64,000 nt of DNA from Nocardia cyriacigeorgica GUH-2 (GCF_000284035.1 NC_016887.1:1922001-1986000); one strand, 5' to 3'; numbered from the stretch's first letter, positions 45,001 through 52,708 are shown. A program made the numbers and translations. Notes: generated by a model not told the origin, from the letters alone.

Positions 45001-45518
45001 TCGTCGATGTCGCCGCCGACCGCTCGCGCCAAGGCGGCAACAGGGTCGGGGCCAGGCGTCAGGGTCGGTAGTACCGTCCATCGCCTTTCGGCCAACCGCG
45101 GCACTACGCCCGCTTGCACCAGGGACGACTTGCCGCTGCCGGAAGCACCCACCACGACGACGAGCCGGTCCCGCCCGTCGCCGTGCATCCGCTCGACAAG
45201 CTCTTCGATCTCTTCTTCCCGGCCGAAGAACACCGAGGCTTCCTCGGCGGTATAGGAGTCGAGGCCGGGATAGGGCATTCGGGACGGATCCCACCGGCGT
45301 GACCTGCGCCGTGGTTGTTGCGTCCGCGTCGTCATTACCGTGCCGACGATAAGGACGAGGAGCACGACGATTATTGCCGGTCCGGCATATTGCTGGACCA
45401 GACGCAGCGCAAGCGGCGGCGAGGGCTGGTTTGTGGCGTAGTTGGTCGCGATGCCGAGTAGCGCTGTAGACAGCACCAAGAGCACCTGCAGGCTACCCGT
45501 GAACCGTGGCCGCCCCAT
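42009..45518 (-). CDS. Membrane-anchored nSTAND ATPase with 14 WD40 repeats
   Basis: A 1169-residue protein; ATG 45518 has GGGGAGGAA eight bases upstream. Two N-terminal transmembrane helices (about residues 10-28 and 44-62) and a basic stretch lead into the nSTAND1 module: YPGLDSYTAEEASVFFGREEE near 83-102, Walker A VGASGSGKSSL at 123-133, and Walker B TLLLVDQGEELF near 200. A helical arm follows to ~540. The rest consists of 14 WD40 repeats (typical unit AWSPDGTRIATGSYDRTVRVWD), enough for two seven-bladed propellers. Such proteins are signal-transducing switches; several nSTAND families sense phage proteins. No effector domain is present at either end, so output may be through the membrane helices or a partner. 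Confidence 0.9.
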   Translation of the reverse strand: MGRPRFTGSLQVLLVLSTALLGIATNYATNQPSPPLALRLVQQYAGPAIIVVLLVLIVGTVMTTRTQQPRRRSRRWDPSRMPYPGLDSYTAEEASVFFGREEEIEELVERMHGDGRDRLVVVVGASGSGKSSLVQAGVVPRLAERRWTVLPTLTPGPDPVAALARAVGGDIDELRRNHEAFGHMIIQARQRAGHSRSKTLLLVDQGEELFTLAGEQERARFLRCVDTALRDDRRLWVTLTVRIEHLADFLDTPYSGLFRRPLALGALTDTELRSAVTGPAELVGLEFAPGLVDHILGDTATADALPLLAYLLQELYLAAGPSRRATFEHYQRLGGVAGSLSRQAAEAVERLGGPEATPRILRVLLEFVTIDGEQAYRRRVPLPEIGTEERDVIDAFVDARLLVTGAVDGRPIAQAAHEALFRQWVPLRQEVEARAAQLRRRAELERWAGDWEQAGRNPDYLLTGDRLEQARQWIRDHPELAGPAVVAFVDESARRDAAFLRRVSEGIGEYVLTHVEDYPDLSVLLCLAALAECPPTPVATRALMAVLAHHRLIDVLDLHTDTVRNVAWSPDGRLIATASRDGTARVWAAESRQCTQTLRGHGDMVEMVAWSPDSTKVVTASRDRTARVWEAATGRVLGELPAGGDVCRAVAWSGDGTLIATGCRDRVIRLWNAETYTLRAELTGHTDNILGLAFSPDNSRLASGCHDRTVRVWDLTDHTAIALEGHEDFVEGVAWSPDGARLASAGGDATVRIWDVSSATQTMLIRCHDDRAWNCDWSPDGSMLATCGGDATARIWNPVNAEEKFVLRGHTGDVWSIRWSPDGSRLVTGGADATARVWAFSPRGAESRQVTGHRGPVQRALPVGDSIVTAGTDATIRVSDILRPERSSVAASHHEPVLDVSATNSYAATCAKDSSVALWRIGSEWTRLATIETDMTCEAAQLSPDGRYLAYAGHDRCLYLAYSTPSPATFRVHHHTDWITGLAWSPTSRYLATVSDDRTGAVWRVTSTPEGPRAELVTTLIGHGNWVDAVSWAPDESQLVTSGADNTARVWDRVAGESTVVLLGHTGRVKTVAWSPDGTRIATGSYDRTVRVWDAHTHNEIGVIGVHRDRITDVEWLPSGDQVLTASFDGTARIWPVDVDLDDLRARARARAYRSLTPEERSAHLLPAH

Positions 45519-45682
45519 ATCCCACGTTCCTCCCCACCGAGCCGGAGACCGGACAACTCTACCGCGGTGAGGGTGAAAAGTATTGGGGGTGTTCTGTTTC
45601 GGTTCAGGTGTACGGCTCGGGACCGTGTTGTCCCCGTGCGGTGCCGGGGAACGGGCCGCGACTATGGCCTCGGTGCCGCAGG

Positions 45683-45877
45683 CTATTCGCTCAAATAGCG
45701 CTCGATCTCGGCCAGGGAAGCGGACTCGAACAGTCGCTCGCCATCCTCGAGGTCTACGAGTGTCCATCGGTTGGGCTCTTTGGGTTCGGCGATCAGCTGG
45801 TACCCGGCGCGGCGGGCACGTGCCATCAGGAAGCGCAGTCGGGCGGTGTCCGGGGCGACCCGGTGATCGTGGGTCAC
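45683..45877 (-). CDS. Small conserved-type hypothetical, coupled start
   Basis: A 64-residue product from GTG 45877, which overlaps the preceding stop as GTGA; an ATG at 45907 in the same frame is an alternative. The sequence LRFLMARARRAGYQLIAEPKEPNRWTLVDLEDGERLFESASLAEIERYL looks like a compact alpha/beta domain. Fourth gene of the tiny-gene cluster. Function unknown. Confidence 0.55.
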   Translation of the reverse strand: MTHDHRVAPDTARLRFLMARARRAGYQLIAEPKEPNRWTLVDLEDGERLFESASLAEIERYLSE

Positions 45878-46032
45878 CGCGGGCTTCCGTTGGTCGTGGG
45901 CTGCCATTTCCGCAGGGCCTCGGCAATGCGCGTCAGTTCGGTGAGGTTCGGTGGCGGTTGGCAAACCAGACGGACTCTCGGTGAGGGTATCCAGGTTCGG
46001 CCGGGTTCACGCCGCGGCAGTTCGTCGAGCAT
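45874..46032 (-). CDS. 52-residue hypothetical protein
   Basis: ATG 46032 has GGAGG five bases upstream, which supports it strongly. The product MLDELPRREPGRTWIPSPRV continues with QPPPNLTELTRIAEALRKW and ends NGSPR. It has one cysteine and a predicted C-terminal helix. No family is recognised. Its stop overlaps the next start, so the two are translated together. Confidence 0.55.
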   Translation of the reverse strand: MLDELPRREPGRTWIPSPRVRLVCQPPPNLTELTRIAEALRKWQPTTNGSPR

Positions 46033-46051
46033 GTGTACCTCCGGGTCTTGG

Positions 46052-46252
46052 TTAGAAGCCCATATGCGGGCGGTCGGCCGGCACCATACGGCGCGTGGCC
46101 ACCAGCCGGGCTTTGGCTTGTTGTTTGATCGGGCAGATCGAGATCGGGCACTCGATGTGCTGCTGCATCACCGCGTGGGCGAGTTCGATGGTCATCGTCG
46201 GCACGCCGCGATGTTCGGTGACAGATAGTCCGAAGGTGCCCGGTGACGTCAT
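46052..46252 (-). CDS. 66-residue hypothetical protein, coupled start
   Basis: ATG 46252 overlaps the stop of the upstream gene as ATGA. The product contains TIELAHAVMQQHIECPISICPIKQQAKARLVATRRMVP, with a Cys-x5-Cys pair and a basic C-terminal half. Sequences of this type accompany XRE/DUF397 loci in Nocardia and Streptomyces; function unknown. Confidence 0.55.
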   Translation of the reverse strand: MTSPGTFGLSVTEHRGVPTMTIELAHAVMQQHIECPISICPIKQQAKARLVATRRMVPADRPHMGF

Positions 46253-46755
46253 CGGACGGGCACGTAGGTCGGGATGCTGCGCCAGCCGGTGCGGGCGGTG
46301 CAGGCGCGGATCGAGTCGATGACTGCTAGTCCGGACGGGCGGATCGTGCAGGGCGGGAGGTGGATCCAGCGTCGGAAGAGCTCGCCGCGATCGCTGGGGG
46401 AGGGGAGCGCGATGGTGGCACCGGTTCGGACGATGGATACGTTGAGGCGGAACATCTCGGCGAACAAGGCGGTGTCGTCGGGGATGTCGGGTTCGACGAG
46501 GAAGCTCCAACGGCCCGACCGGACGTGAGAGAGGATCGAGCCAGCGCCGATGCCGGCATCATGGTTGCGGCAGCGTTCCAGGTCGGATTTGACGGCGAGC
46601 CCGAGAGCCGACGGCATCATCAGCGCCCAAACCTGCTCTGCCGGTAAAACAATGCGGCCGAGTTCGGTCGGGTGAATCCGGGCCGGCAGGCCGCAGACGT
46701 CGCGGTAGTACCGGCAGCGAGTGCGTGGCGTGTCGCCGAATGGAACATGCTCCAT
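46249..46755 (-). CDS. Hypothetical protein opposite the XRE/DUF397 pair
   Basis: A 168-residue soluble protein from ATG 46755. The pattern GSILSHVRSGRWSFLVEPD, FAEMFRLNVSIVRTGATIALPSPSD and a late PPCTIRPSG resembles the short prim-pol-like proteins that sit beside XRE regulators in actinobacteria, but catalytic aspartates of a primase are not identifiable, so this is a weak likeness. First gene of a four-gene nested cluster; divergent from the XRE gene across 254 bp. Confidence 0.55.
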   Translation of the reverse strand: MEHVPFGDTPRTRCRYYRDVCGLPARIHPTELGRIVLPAEQVWALMMPSALGLAVKSDLERCRNHDAGIGAGSILSHVRSGRWSFLVEPDIPDDTALFAEMFRLNVSIVRTGATIALPSPSDRGELFRRWIHLPPCTIRPSGLAVIDSIRACTARTGWRSIPTYVPVR

Positions 46756-47009
46756 GGCAAGGACCTTCGGAGTTCGAGGGGTTGATGGGAGCGCCCGGCC
46801 CGGTGCGATGACGGACACCGGAGCGGGAGTTACGGAACGGATTCGGGGCGTCTCCCTGCCGGGCGCAGATCCAGTTGACCACGTCGGTGCCGCGACGGGA
46901 ACGTTCCGAAGTGGCCGGGTGCGAGAAATTTCGCAAAGTTCCAGAATTGCTGCCACACTGGGGTTCCAGAACTGACCACCATCGTTAGCGACCCTTCGGA
47001 GATACGCCG
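46756..47009. promoter_or_regulatory. Divergent control region of the XRE gene
   Basis: The stretch holds the palindrome GGAACGTTCC (46898-46907) and two direct copies of GTTCCAGAA (46938 and 46963, 25 bp apart, so on nearly the same helix face). TGCGAGAAATTTCGCA is a further imperfect palindrome. All are within 110 bp of the XRE start, and fit binding by the encoded XRE protein. Confidence 0.5.
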
Positions 47010-47894
47010 ATGACGACTGGTTCGACCCTTCCTCGCCGAATACTGGCCCGACAGCTCCGCACCCTTCGCGACAAGGCCGGCGTCAGCGCTGAAGCCGCTC
47101 GCAGCGAGATCGGAGTCAGCAAACAGACCCTATGGCGCATGGAGAACGGCCTACCGGTCAAGCTCAACCCGCTTTTCATTCGGCGGCTCTGCGAGATCTA
47201 TGGCGCGCCCGAAGAACTGACTACAGCGCTCGTGGCTCTGGCAGAGGAAGCGAAGACCAAGGGCTGGTGGCACGCCTTCGACGACGCGATCCCCCAGAGC
47301 TTCGGCCTGTTCGTGGGGCTGGAGGACGCGGCGCATCACATCGTGTCCTTCCAGACGACGTTGATACCGGGCCTGCTGCAAACGGCCGAGTACCGGCGGG
47401 CGCTCTCCTGGATCGACTCGCCCAACAGCCCCACCGAGCAGATCGAGACCGGAGTGGCGATCGGCGCCCGCCGTCAGCTTCGGCTGACCAACACGAGCCA
47501 TCCGCTGACGCTCGACGTGTTCATCGACGAGACCATTCTGCGTCGAGTCACGGGCAGCACGGCGATCATGGCGGACCAGCTCCGGCACCTCGAGAAGATG
47601 TCGCGGTTGCCGAACGTTTCGATTCGCGTCATACCGTCGAGAGTCGGAAGCTATCGGGGCCTGATCGTCGGGCCGTTTGTCCTGCTCGAGTTTCCGCAGC
47701 ATCCGACCGCCTACCTGACCGAGCCGCCAGTCGTCTTCGTTCAGGGCTTCACCGGCGACTTGTACCTCGATCGCCCAGAGGAGATCGAACGGTATCGTGA
47801 GGTCTGCACAGACTTGAAGCGTCTGGCACTCGACGAGGCCGAAAGCCGTGCGCTATGCCTCGAGCTTGCAGAGGAGTTCGACCGTGTCCGCTGA
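47010..47894 (+). CDS. XRE-family regulator with DUF5753 domain
   Basis: A 294-residue protein. The helix-turn-helix (residues ~10-65, RQLRTLRDKAGVSAEAARSEIGVSKQTLWRMENG) is followed by DUF5753 (residues ~100-285), with the signature FQTTLIPGLLQTAEYRRAL and a late VIPSRVGSYRGL. In Streptomyces and relatives these regulators act with a DUF397 partner (WhiJ/BldB-like pairs), which is encoded next and overlaps by 11 bp. The ligand or signal is unknown. Confidence 0.92.
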   Translation: MTTGSTLPRRILARQLRTLRDKAGVSAEAARSEIGVSKQTLWRMENGLPVKLNPLFIRRLCEIYGAPEELTTALVALAEEAKTKGWWHAFDDAIPQSFGLFVGLEDAAHHIVSFQTTLIPGLLQTAEYRRALSWIDSPNSPTEQIETGVAIGARRQLRLTNTSHPLTLDVFIDETILRRVTGSTAIMADQLRHLEKMSRLPNVSIRVIPSRVGSYRGLIVGPFVLLEFPQHPTAYLTEPPVVFVQGFTGDLYLDRPEEIERYREVCTDLKRLALDEAESRALCLELAEEFDRVR

Positions 47895-48084
47895 GTTATC
47901 CGATGCCCGCTGGTTCAAGAGCAGCCGCAGCGCACCGTCGAAGGATTGCGTGGAGGTTGCGTTCTTGGGTTCGGCGGGCGTTGGGGTCCGCGACTCAAAG
48001 AACCCCACCGGCTCGGCCCTCATCTTCACCCCGGAGATCTGGAGCGGTTTCACCGCAGCTGTCCGTCGCGGCGAGTTCCGTTAG
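47884..48084 (+). CDS. DUF397 protein
   Basis: A 66-residue protein from GTG 47884 inside the end of the XRE gene. WFKSSRSAPSKDCVEVAF, GVGVRDSKNPTGSALIFTPEIWSGF is a full DUF397 domain. It is the usual small partner or antagonist of the adjacent XRE/DUF5753 regulator. Confidence 0.92.
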   Translation: MSAELSDARWFKSSRSAPSKDCVEVAFLGSAGVGVRDSKNPTGSALIFTPEIWSGFTAAVRRGEFR

Positions 48085-48211
48085 GCCTGACTCCCGGACA
48101 CGGCCCATCCGCCCCCGCTGGATCGCTTCGGGGAGGGCTGAGTCGGCAACCAGGGCTGCGCAGTAGACCACCGAGCCCGGACAACCCGAGCGCAGGATCG
48201 AGGCACCCCAG

Positions 48212-48382
48212 GTGAGGGCGACAGCACCCCTGGTCCGCGACGCCGTTGCGGCATTTCGCTATTTGTCCGGACCTGACCTCGACTGGGCGCTGGGCAGTGG
48301 ATCCGAGTGGGGAGGGAAGGCCACCGGATACCTGCAGGAAGGCACCACGATCCTGGTGCTGTCGGCATCCGCAGGCGGTTGA
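48212..48382 (+). CDS. Possible small ORF in the gap after DUF397
   Basis: The 390 bp between the DUF397 gene and DUF3644 gene hold one plausible frame: a GTG with GAGG nine bases upstream encoding 56 residues (AFRYLSGPDLDWALGSGSEW and then KATGYLQEGTTILVLSA). Codon third positions are GC-rich, but no family is recognised and it may be a remnant or noise. Confidence 0.25.
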   Translation: MRATAPLVRDAVAAFRYLSGPDLDWALGSGSEWGGKATGYLQEGTTILVLSASAGG

Positions 48383-48474
48383 TCTCTGTGGCGACCTCAG
48401 AATATCAAGATCGTGGCAGCTATTAGCTGATTGAACGCTGGCTATCTATCGAGTCGATGTTTGGGTGCGTCTAA

Positions 48475-49524
48475 CTACTTCGGCTTCGGCAGTTTGCCGA
48501 CTAGCTTTTTATATTTTTCGGCCGTATCAAGTTCGCTAACCATTCGTTCGACGAGTTTTGGGAGATAGGTGAACCGATTGAACGTGGGCGAATATAGACA
48601 ATATCCGTCAGACTTGGGAAGCTGCTCCTTAGATCCAAATTTGACGGGACCGATCTGCCATTCTTTCCGAACGGTGGTAAATTCATTCAACCCGAACTTA
48701 TACGGGATTCGTGATTCAACTGCCGCGGCCGCAGCGCCCGGCAACATTTCGTCACCGCTGGCGGCGTTTCGATACTTCTCGGCGATAATCACGCTTCCTT
48801 CTCGTCCGACCAGTGCCTGCAGGTCCTCTCTGCTAAGGTCATCCTGCCTCACGAAGTTGAGCGCCATGTCGGCATCGGTCTTCGGCCCCTTCATCGGTAG
48901 CAACAGCAAGCGGTAGGCGTATCGCTCATCGCTTCGAATGGCTTCGGCCAACGACCGTTCGTATTCTGTGATGAACGTTGATACCGAGGAGGGCAGCTGT
49001 CGGCGAAGGATGCGTTGCTCGTCATAGTGTGACGGGCTGAGTGATTGAATGAAGACTGGGAATTTGAGTTCGTTTCCCAAAGTTTCGGATTCGCCGAATC
49101 TGCGTATGACTTCGCTCTCGAAGTTGATAATGCACGCGTGCGCTTCAGCGGCCGTTACCGTCAGGATGGAATCCTGGAAACGATGCTCGATGTGATTGCG
49201 GAGCCCAATAAAGAATTCGATATTAGCGCGTATTGGATCGTTTTCCTGGAACTCATGTTTGAGGCACTGCGTCAAGTCCCACGTTTTTTTCGATCCATCA
49301 GGGTTGCGCTTGAATTTTCGTTGTTTTCCCAATTCACGATAGAAGATCTCAGCTTTTTTGCGCATCCGATCGGCATGAAGGAGGTTTTGCCACGCAAGGT
49401 GAATGTGCACGATGAAGTCGGCCATGCTCCGCCGGTCCCCAGGGCGGTTGTAAAAGTCAATCGCGACGAGGGCCTGACGACGTCCTTCGTCGAGTGTATG
49501 CCTCCAGGCGGGTGGACGCGCCAA
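48475..49524 (-). CDS. DUF3644 protein
   Basis: A 349-residue protein with a TTG start supported by GGAGG six bases upstream. The N-terminal ~160 residues are the DUF3644 region: AIDFYNRPGDRRSMADFIVHIHLAWQNLLHA, and later FIGLRNHIEHRF, an RxxxxxH-type element reminiscent of HEPN RNases (proposed, not shown). DUF3644 proteins are usually found in variable genome regions. The gene is clearly AT-richer than its surroundings and uses codons such as AAA, GAA and TTT freely, a sign of acquisition from elsewhere. It stands alone on its strand. Confidence 0.8.
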   Translation of the reverse strand: MARPPAWRHTLDEGRRQALVAIDFYNRPGDRRSMADFIVHIHLAWQNLLHADRMRKKAEIFYRELGKQRKFKRNPDGSKKTWDLTQCLKHEFQENDPIRANIEFFIGLRNHIEHRFQDSILTVTAAEAHACIINFESEVIRRFGESETLGNELKFPVFIQSLSPSHYDEQRILRRQLPSSVSTFITEYERSLAEAIRSDERYAYRLLLLPMKGPKTDADMALNFVRQDDLSREDLQALVGREGSVIIAEKYRNAASGDEMLPGAAAAAVESRIPYKFGLNEFTTVRKEWQIGPVKFGSKEQLPKSDGYCLYSPTFNRFTYLPKLVERMVSELDTAEKYKKLVGKLPKPK

Positions 49525-49761
49525 TGCTCACCTCCGGCTGGCTTGAACCCAAGTTTTCTGGATGTAATTCCATGCGCCCGTTGAACGTACTGGCCAGCGG
49601 ACGCCATTCAATCGTGACACACATAGCGGCGGTCATTTGCTAGATTTGTAGGTATCGGGTGGCGGATCGTGGGAGATATCAGGTTGATCCTCAATCGGTT
49701 TGATCCTCAATCGGTGCCCACCGTCTGCCGAGGTAGGGGTCGTCTGGCAGGTCACCTGGCG

Positions 49762-50403
49762 TCACCGCAGCGCGACCTTCGCGCCACCCGAGAACATCGA
49801 GTCGTGCAGTTCCAGCGATGCCGGCGCCGTGCCGACCGGCACATCGAAGACGATGGTGACGTCGACCGAGTTCCCCGGATTGATGGGCGTCGAGAGGTGA
49901 TCGTTGACGTTCAACTCGGCCATGGTGTCGTTCTCGTGCCGGCGCCCTTGGTCGTCGAACAGCTTCTGGTTGCTGCTGAAGTAGGTCTGCGGGCGGTCGC
50001 CGATATTGGTGACGGTGACGTGCACGAGGATGTATTCGCCCTGCGCGGTCTTCTGCATGTACGGGTTGTCGCCGATGGTGGATACCGGGGGATCCACCGC
50101 GGTGACGGTGAATTCGAACTTGCCGTCGCGGACCGAGGCGCCGGCGGGAGCGGTGTCGGAATCCTTATCGGCAGGCTTTCCGAGTTCGCCGGGCTTACCG
50201 GGTTCCGGGTTCGCGGCGGAGGTGAAGGTGGTGTCGCTGTCGGACGAGTTGTTGGCGGCAACGCCGACAATGCCGAAGCACCCGCCGCACAGCAGGATGA
50301 CGGCGCCGATCAGGATCCACGGCCAGACGGGCATCTTGCGTTTGGGCGGCTGCGGCGGCTGGAACGGCTGCGGGTAGGGCTGGGGGCCGGAGGGGTAGGT
50401 CAT
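49762..50403 (-). CDS. DUF4352 membrane-anchored extracellular protein
   Basis: A 213-residue protein. A Pro/Gln-rich cytoplasmic N-terminus (residues 1-22) is followed by one helix (VWPWILIGAVILLCGGCFGIVGV), a Ser/Pro/Lys linker and a DUF4352 immunoglobulin-like domain (residues ~90-213; FEFTVTAVDPPVSTIGDNPYMQKTAQGEYILVHVTVTN). Role unknown. It is a distant relative of the frameshifted gene at 40420-41273. Confidence 0.87.
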   Translation of the reverse strand: MTYPSGPQPYPQPFQPPQPPKRKMPVWPWILIGAVILLCGGCFGIVGVAANNSSDSDTTFTSAANPEPGKPGELGKPADKDSDTAPAGASVRDGKFEFTVTAVDPPVSTIGDNPYMQKTAQGEYILVHVTVTNIGDRPQTYFSSNQKLFDDQGRRHENDTMAELNVNDHLSTPINPGNSVDVTIVFDVPVGTAPASLELHDSMFSGGAKVALR

Positions 50404-50490
50404 GGTGACTCCTGGGAAAGTGGTTCGGCGCGTGATATGCGAGGTATGCCGGTCGCGTAACGGCGCGTGCGTGTTTCGGTGGTCGGTAGA

Positions 50491-50865
50491 TCAGGAGCGG
50501 TTCCACGGGCAATACGCGTCGATCGCGGCGTGCAAGAAGATGTACGGGTACTCGACCGCATCCCTCGAACTTTCGGCCAGGTAGATCCGGTTGCGTGCCG
50601 AGTTGCCGTACGTGTCGAGGTACCCGCACTGACTGTGTGCCAGGCCGATGGCGGCGTCCTGGACGTCGTAGCTCCGCTCGTCGTAGTAGCTTTCGCGAAG
50701 GAACTGGCGGTCTGCCGCGCTTCGCTGCGGGCCCGCGCTGCCGGAACCCGCGCTGCCACTGGCCGATCCGGAGTCGAACGGAGCGGCGTCAGCGGTGTGC
50801 GCGCCGCCGACGACGAGGGCCGCGCTGATGGGAAGCAGGGCGAACAGGTGCGCGAGTTTGCGCAT
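50491..50865 (-). CDS. Secreted DUF732-family protein
   Basis: A 124-residue protein with signal peptide (LFALLPISAALVVGGAHTADA). After a Gly/Ser linker comes the DUF732-like helical domain with its two cysteines, AIGLAHSQCGYLDTYG and AAIDAYCPW. Common in mycobacteria and Nocardia; function unknown. Confidence 0.8.
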   Translation of the reverse strand: MRKLAHLFALLPISAALVVGGAHTADAAPFDSGSASGSAGSGSAGPQRSAADRQFLRESYYDERSYDVQDAAIGLAHSQCGYLDTYGNSARNRIYLAESSRDAVEYPYIFLHAAIDAYCPWNRS

Positions 50866-50900
50866 GGTGAACCTCTGATCTGCTCAGGTGGGGAACTGTT

Positions 50901-51458
50901 TCAGTCGATGGGGGCTGAGGTCTCGGGCCAACGGACTATGGGCGCGGGAATCGGCAATCCGTGCACACCGGCTTCGACGATGATCTCGATATCGACGAGC
51001 CGCGCGGCGGGGAAGTGCCCATCGCGGTTGGTCAGGTACCAGCCACCGCCGACGGCGAACACACCCGCCACAGGTGCGGCGACCGCGAATCCGGTAATGG
51101 TGAACAAGCCGTACGGCACCTGCTCGAACACCGCGGTCACAATGTCGCCGTGGTTCAGGCCGGCGACCATGCGGGTCGTGTCGCCTCGACCTACCTGAGG
51201 CTCGCTCGACAACTCGAGCGAGAAGAGCTCCGGAACCGGTCGTCGTAGCTGCCCACTGGTATCGAGCGGTTGTCCGCCCAGCAGATATCCGCCGGTTGCT
51301 CCGGATCTAACAATGGTTCCGGTGACGAGGTGCGGCCCGAACAGCTCCGAACGGAATGCCGCCGTCGCGATGGTCCCGGCTTGGATCGTGGCCAACTTCT
51401 CGTTGAGGCGCAGCACATTTCGTCTGCCGGAGAATTTCAGGGTATCGAGAGAATGCAT
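50901..51458 (-). CDS. Hypothetical protein with possible single membrane segment
   Basis: A 185-residue protein; ATG 51458 has AGGAG seven bases upstream. It looks beta-rich (FSGRRNVLRLNEKLATIQAGTIATAAF; GTIVRSGATGGYLLGGQPL) with a hydrophobic run (TITGFAVAAPVAGVFAVGGG) near residue 130. Not recognised. It follows the exonuclease gene by 29 bp on the same strand and may be cotranscribed. Confidence 0.6.
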   Translation of the reverse strand: MHSLDTLKFSGRRNVLRLNEKLATIQAGTIATAAFRSELFGPHLVTGTIVRSGATGGYLLGGQPLDTSGQLRRPVPELFSLELSSEPQVGRGDTTRMVAGLNHGDIVTAVFEQVPYGLFTITGFAVAAPVAGVFAVGGGWYLTNRDGHFPAARLVDIEIIVEAGVHGLPIPAPIVRWPETSAPID

Positions 51459-51487
51459 GGTGGCTCCTGTGATGGCCGGCGGGATCG

Positions 51488-52084
51488 TCATCGACAGTCG
51501 CGCTTGCCGGCCGGGCTCAGATGCCCGAGCTGGGTGCGCGTGGCGCGAGCGAGGCTGGCGAGATCGTCCGCGCCGGCGAGCTGGGCCAGGCGGATCGCGA
51601 TATCCGCGGCGGCCGTGGCGTCGGCGCCGGCATCATGATGGTCGTCAAGCCGGACATCGAGGGCGTGGGCAACCGTCTTCAGCTGGTACTTCTCCAGCAG
51701 CAGTTGACGTTTCGCCCAGACCTTCGTGCACCCGTACACCCAGGTTGGTACCGGAATGCGGCTGTGTCCGCAGGCCTGGTGGACGGCGCCCATGTCGAAC
51801 TGGGCATTATGCGCGACCACCGGCAGGTCGCCGATGACCGACCGGATCTCCTGCCACCGCTGCCCGAAGCTGGGCTGGTCGGCCACCATCGAAGGTGTGA
51901 TCTTGTGGATGCCCACGTTGCGTGGCGCGAACGTGGACACCGCGTCCGGCGGGCGGCACAGCCATTGGCGCGTGCTCACACGTTCGCCGTTACGGACGAT
52001 CGCGACGCCGATCGAGCAGATACTGCCGTACTTCGGGTTGGCGGTTTCGACGTCGAATGCCGCGAAGGACAGATTCCTTGTCAT
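51488..52084 (-). CDS. DEDDh exonuclease (DnaQ-like)
   Basis: A 198-residue 3'-5' exonuclease domain. Catalytic residues in order: Asp-Glu in FAAFDVETANP, Asp in VVAHNAQFDMGAV, and the His...Asp pair in DDHHDAGADATAAADI. The size fits stand-alone DnaQ/epsilon-like or RNase T-like exonucleases. It probably acts in DNA repair or RNA trimming. Its context among small accessory genes gives no further clue. Confidence 0.88.
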   Translation of the reverse strand: MTRNLSFAAFDVETANPKYGSICSIGVAIVRNGERVSTRQWLCRPPDAVSTFAPRNVGIHKITPSMVADQPSFGQRWQEIRSVIGDLPVVAHNAQFDMGAVHQACGHSRIPVPTWVYGCTKVWAKRQLLLEKYQLKTVAHALDVRLDDHHDAGADATAAADIAIRLAQLAGADDLASLARATRTQLGHLSPAGKRDCR

Positions 52085-52258
52085 CGGGATTTATCTCCGG
52101 GGAATGAATCGGCCCATGGCCGTGGTGTCGGGGTTCGCGTACGGACCGGGCGAAGGGACGGTGTGGCCTCGTCTGGGCAGGCGTGATCGGACCGCGAATC
52201 ATGCTGGTTCGCGGTCGACGAAAGTGACGGCGGCCCGCCGTCAGGGAAGTGTCAGGGG

Positions 52259-52558
52259 CTAGGACAGTCCGTCGAAGCTGCCGGTTGCCATCAGCGCGAG
52301 CATGTGCAGCGGAATCTCCGCATGCGGTACGACCGAGAGCCGGTACCGCCCGCCGTTGAGTCGATCGCACAGAACGACTGATCCGGGCACACTTCCCATA
52401 GCTGCTTTATCGGCATTGCAGGCCCATTCGGCGTCGTAGCCGGAGTAGTGGCGAATGTGGGTTTCGGCCTGAGCAGTGCCGGCGCCGATCCCGGCGACGA
52501 GTGCGGCCGCGGCGGAGGCGGTCACAGCGGTTGCGGTGAGTCGAGCGCGAGTGAACAT
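52259..52558 (-). CDS. Small secreted protein
   Basis: A 99-residue product with a signal peptide (ATAVTASAAAALVAGIGAGTAQA) and a mature part containing CNADKAAMGSVPGSVVLC, a probable disulfide loop. No family recognised. It lies 12 bp after the small CxxC gene on the same strand and likely shares its promoter. Confidence 0.65.
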   Translation of the reverse strand: MFTRARLTATAVTASAAAALVAGIGAGTAQAETHIRHYSGYDAEWACNADKAAMGSVPGSVVLCDRLNGGRYRLSVVPHAEIPLHMLALMATGSFDGLS

Positions 52559-52570
52559 TGTTCTCCTTGA

Positions 52571-52708
52571 TCACGGCACTGGCATCGCGCCGATGGTGTG
52601 GGTAGGGGCCTGGCGGTGTGGCCGGCTCGTCGGTTGCCGGCCCGTGCACGTGGGGCAGCGGTAGCCGTGCTGGTCGCGTTTAACGAGCTGATCGTGGCGA
52701 CGACGCAT
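52571..52708 (-). CDS. 45-residue basic CxxC protein
   Basis: ATG 52708 has AGGAGG seven bases upstream, and a consensus promoter lies ~75 bp further up. The product MRRRHDQLVKRDQHGYRCPT continues CTGRQPTSRPHRQ; it has a single CPTC half-knuckle flanked by basic residues. It could be a small RNA- or DNA-binding peptide or a truncated zinc ribbon. No homologue recognised. Confidence 0.5.
   Translation of the reverse strand: MRRRHDQLVKRDQHGYRCPTCTGRQPTSRPHRQAPTHTIGAMPVP

Noticed and set aside
48246..48434. 62-codon plus-strand frame after DUF397
   Set aside because: No ribosome site and odd composition; a different frame at 48212 is slightly better, though also weak.
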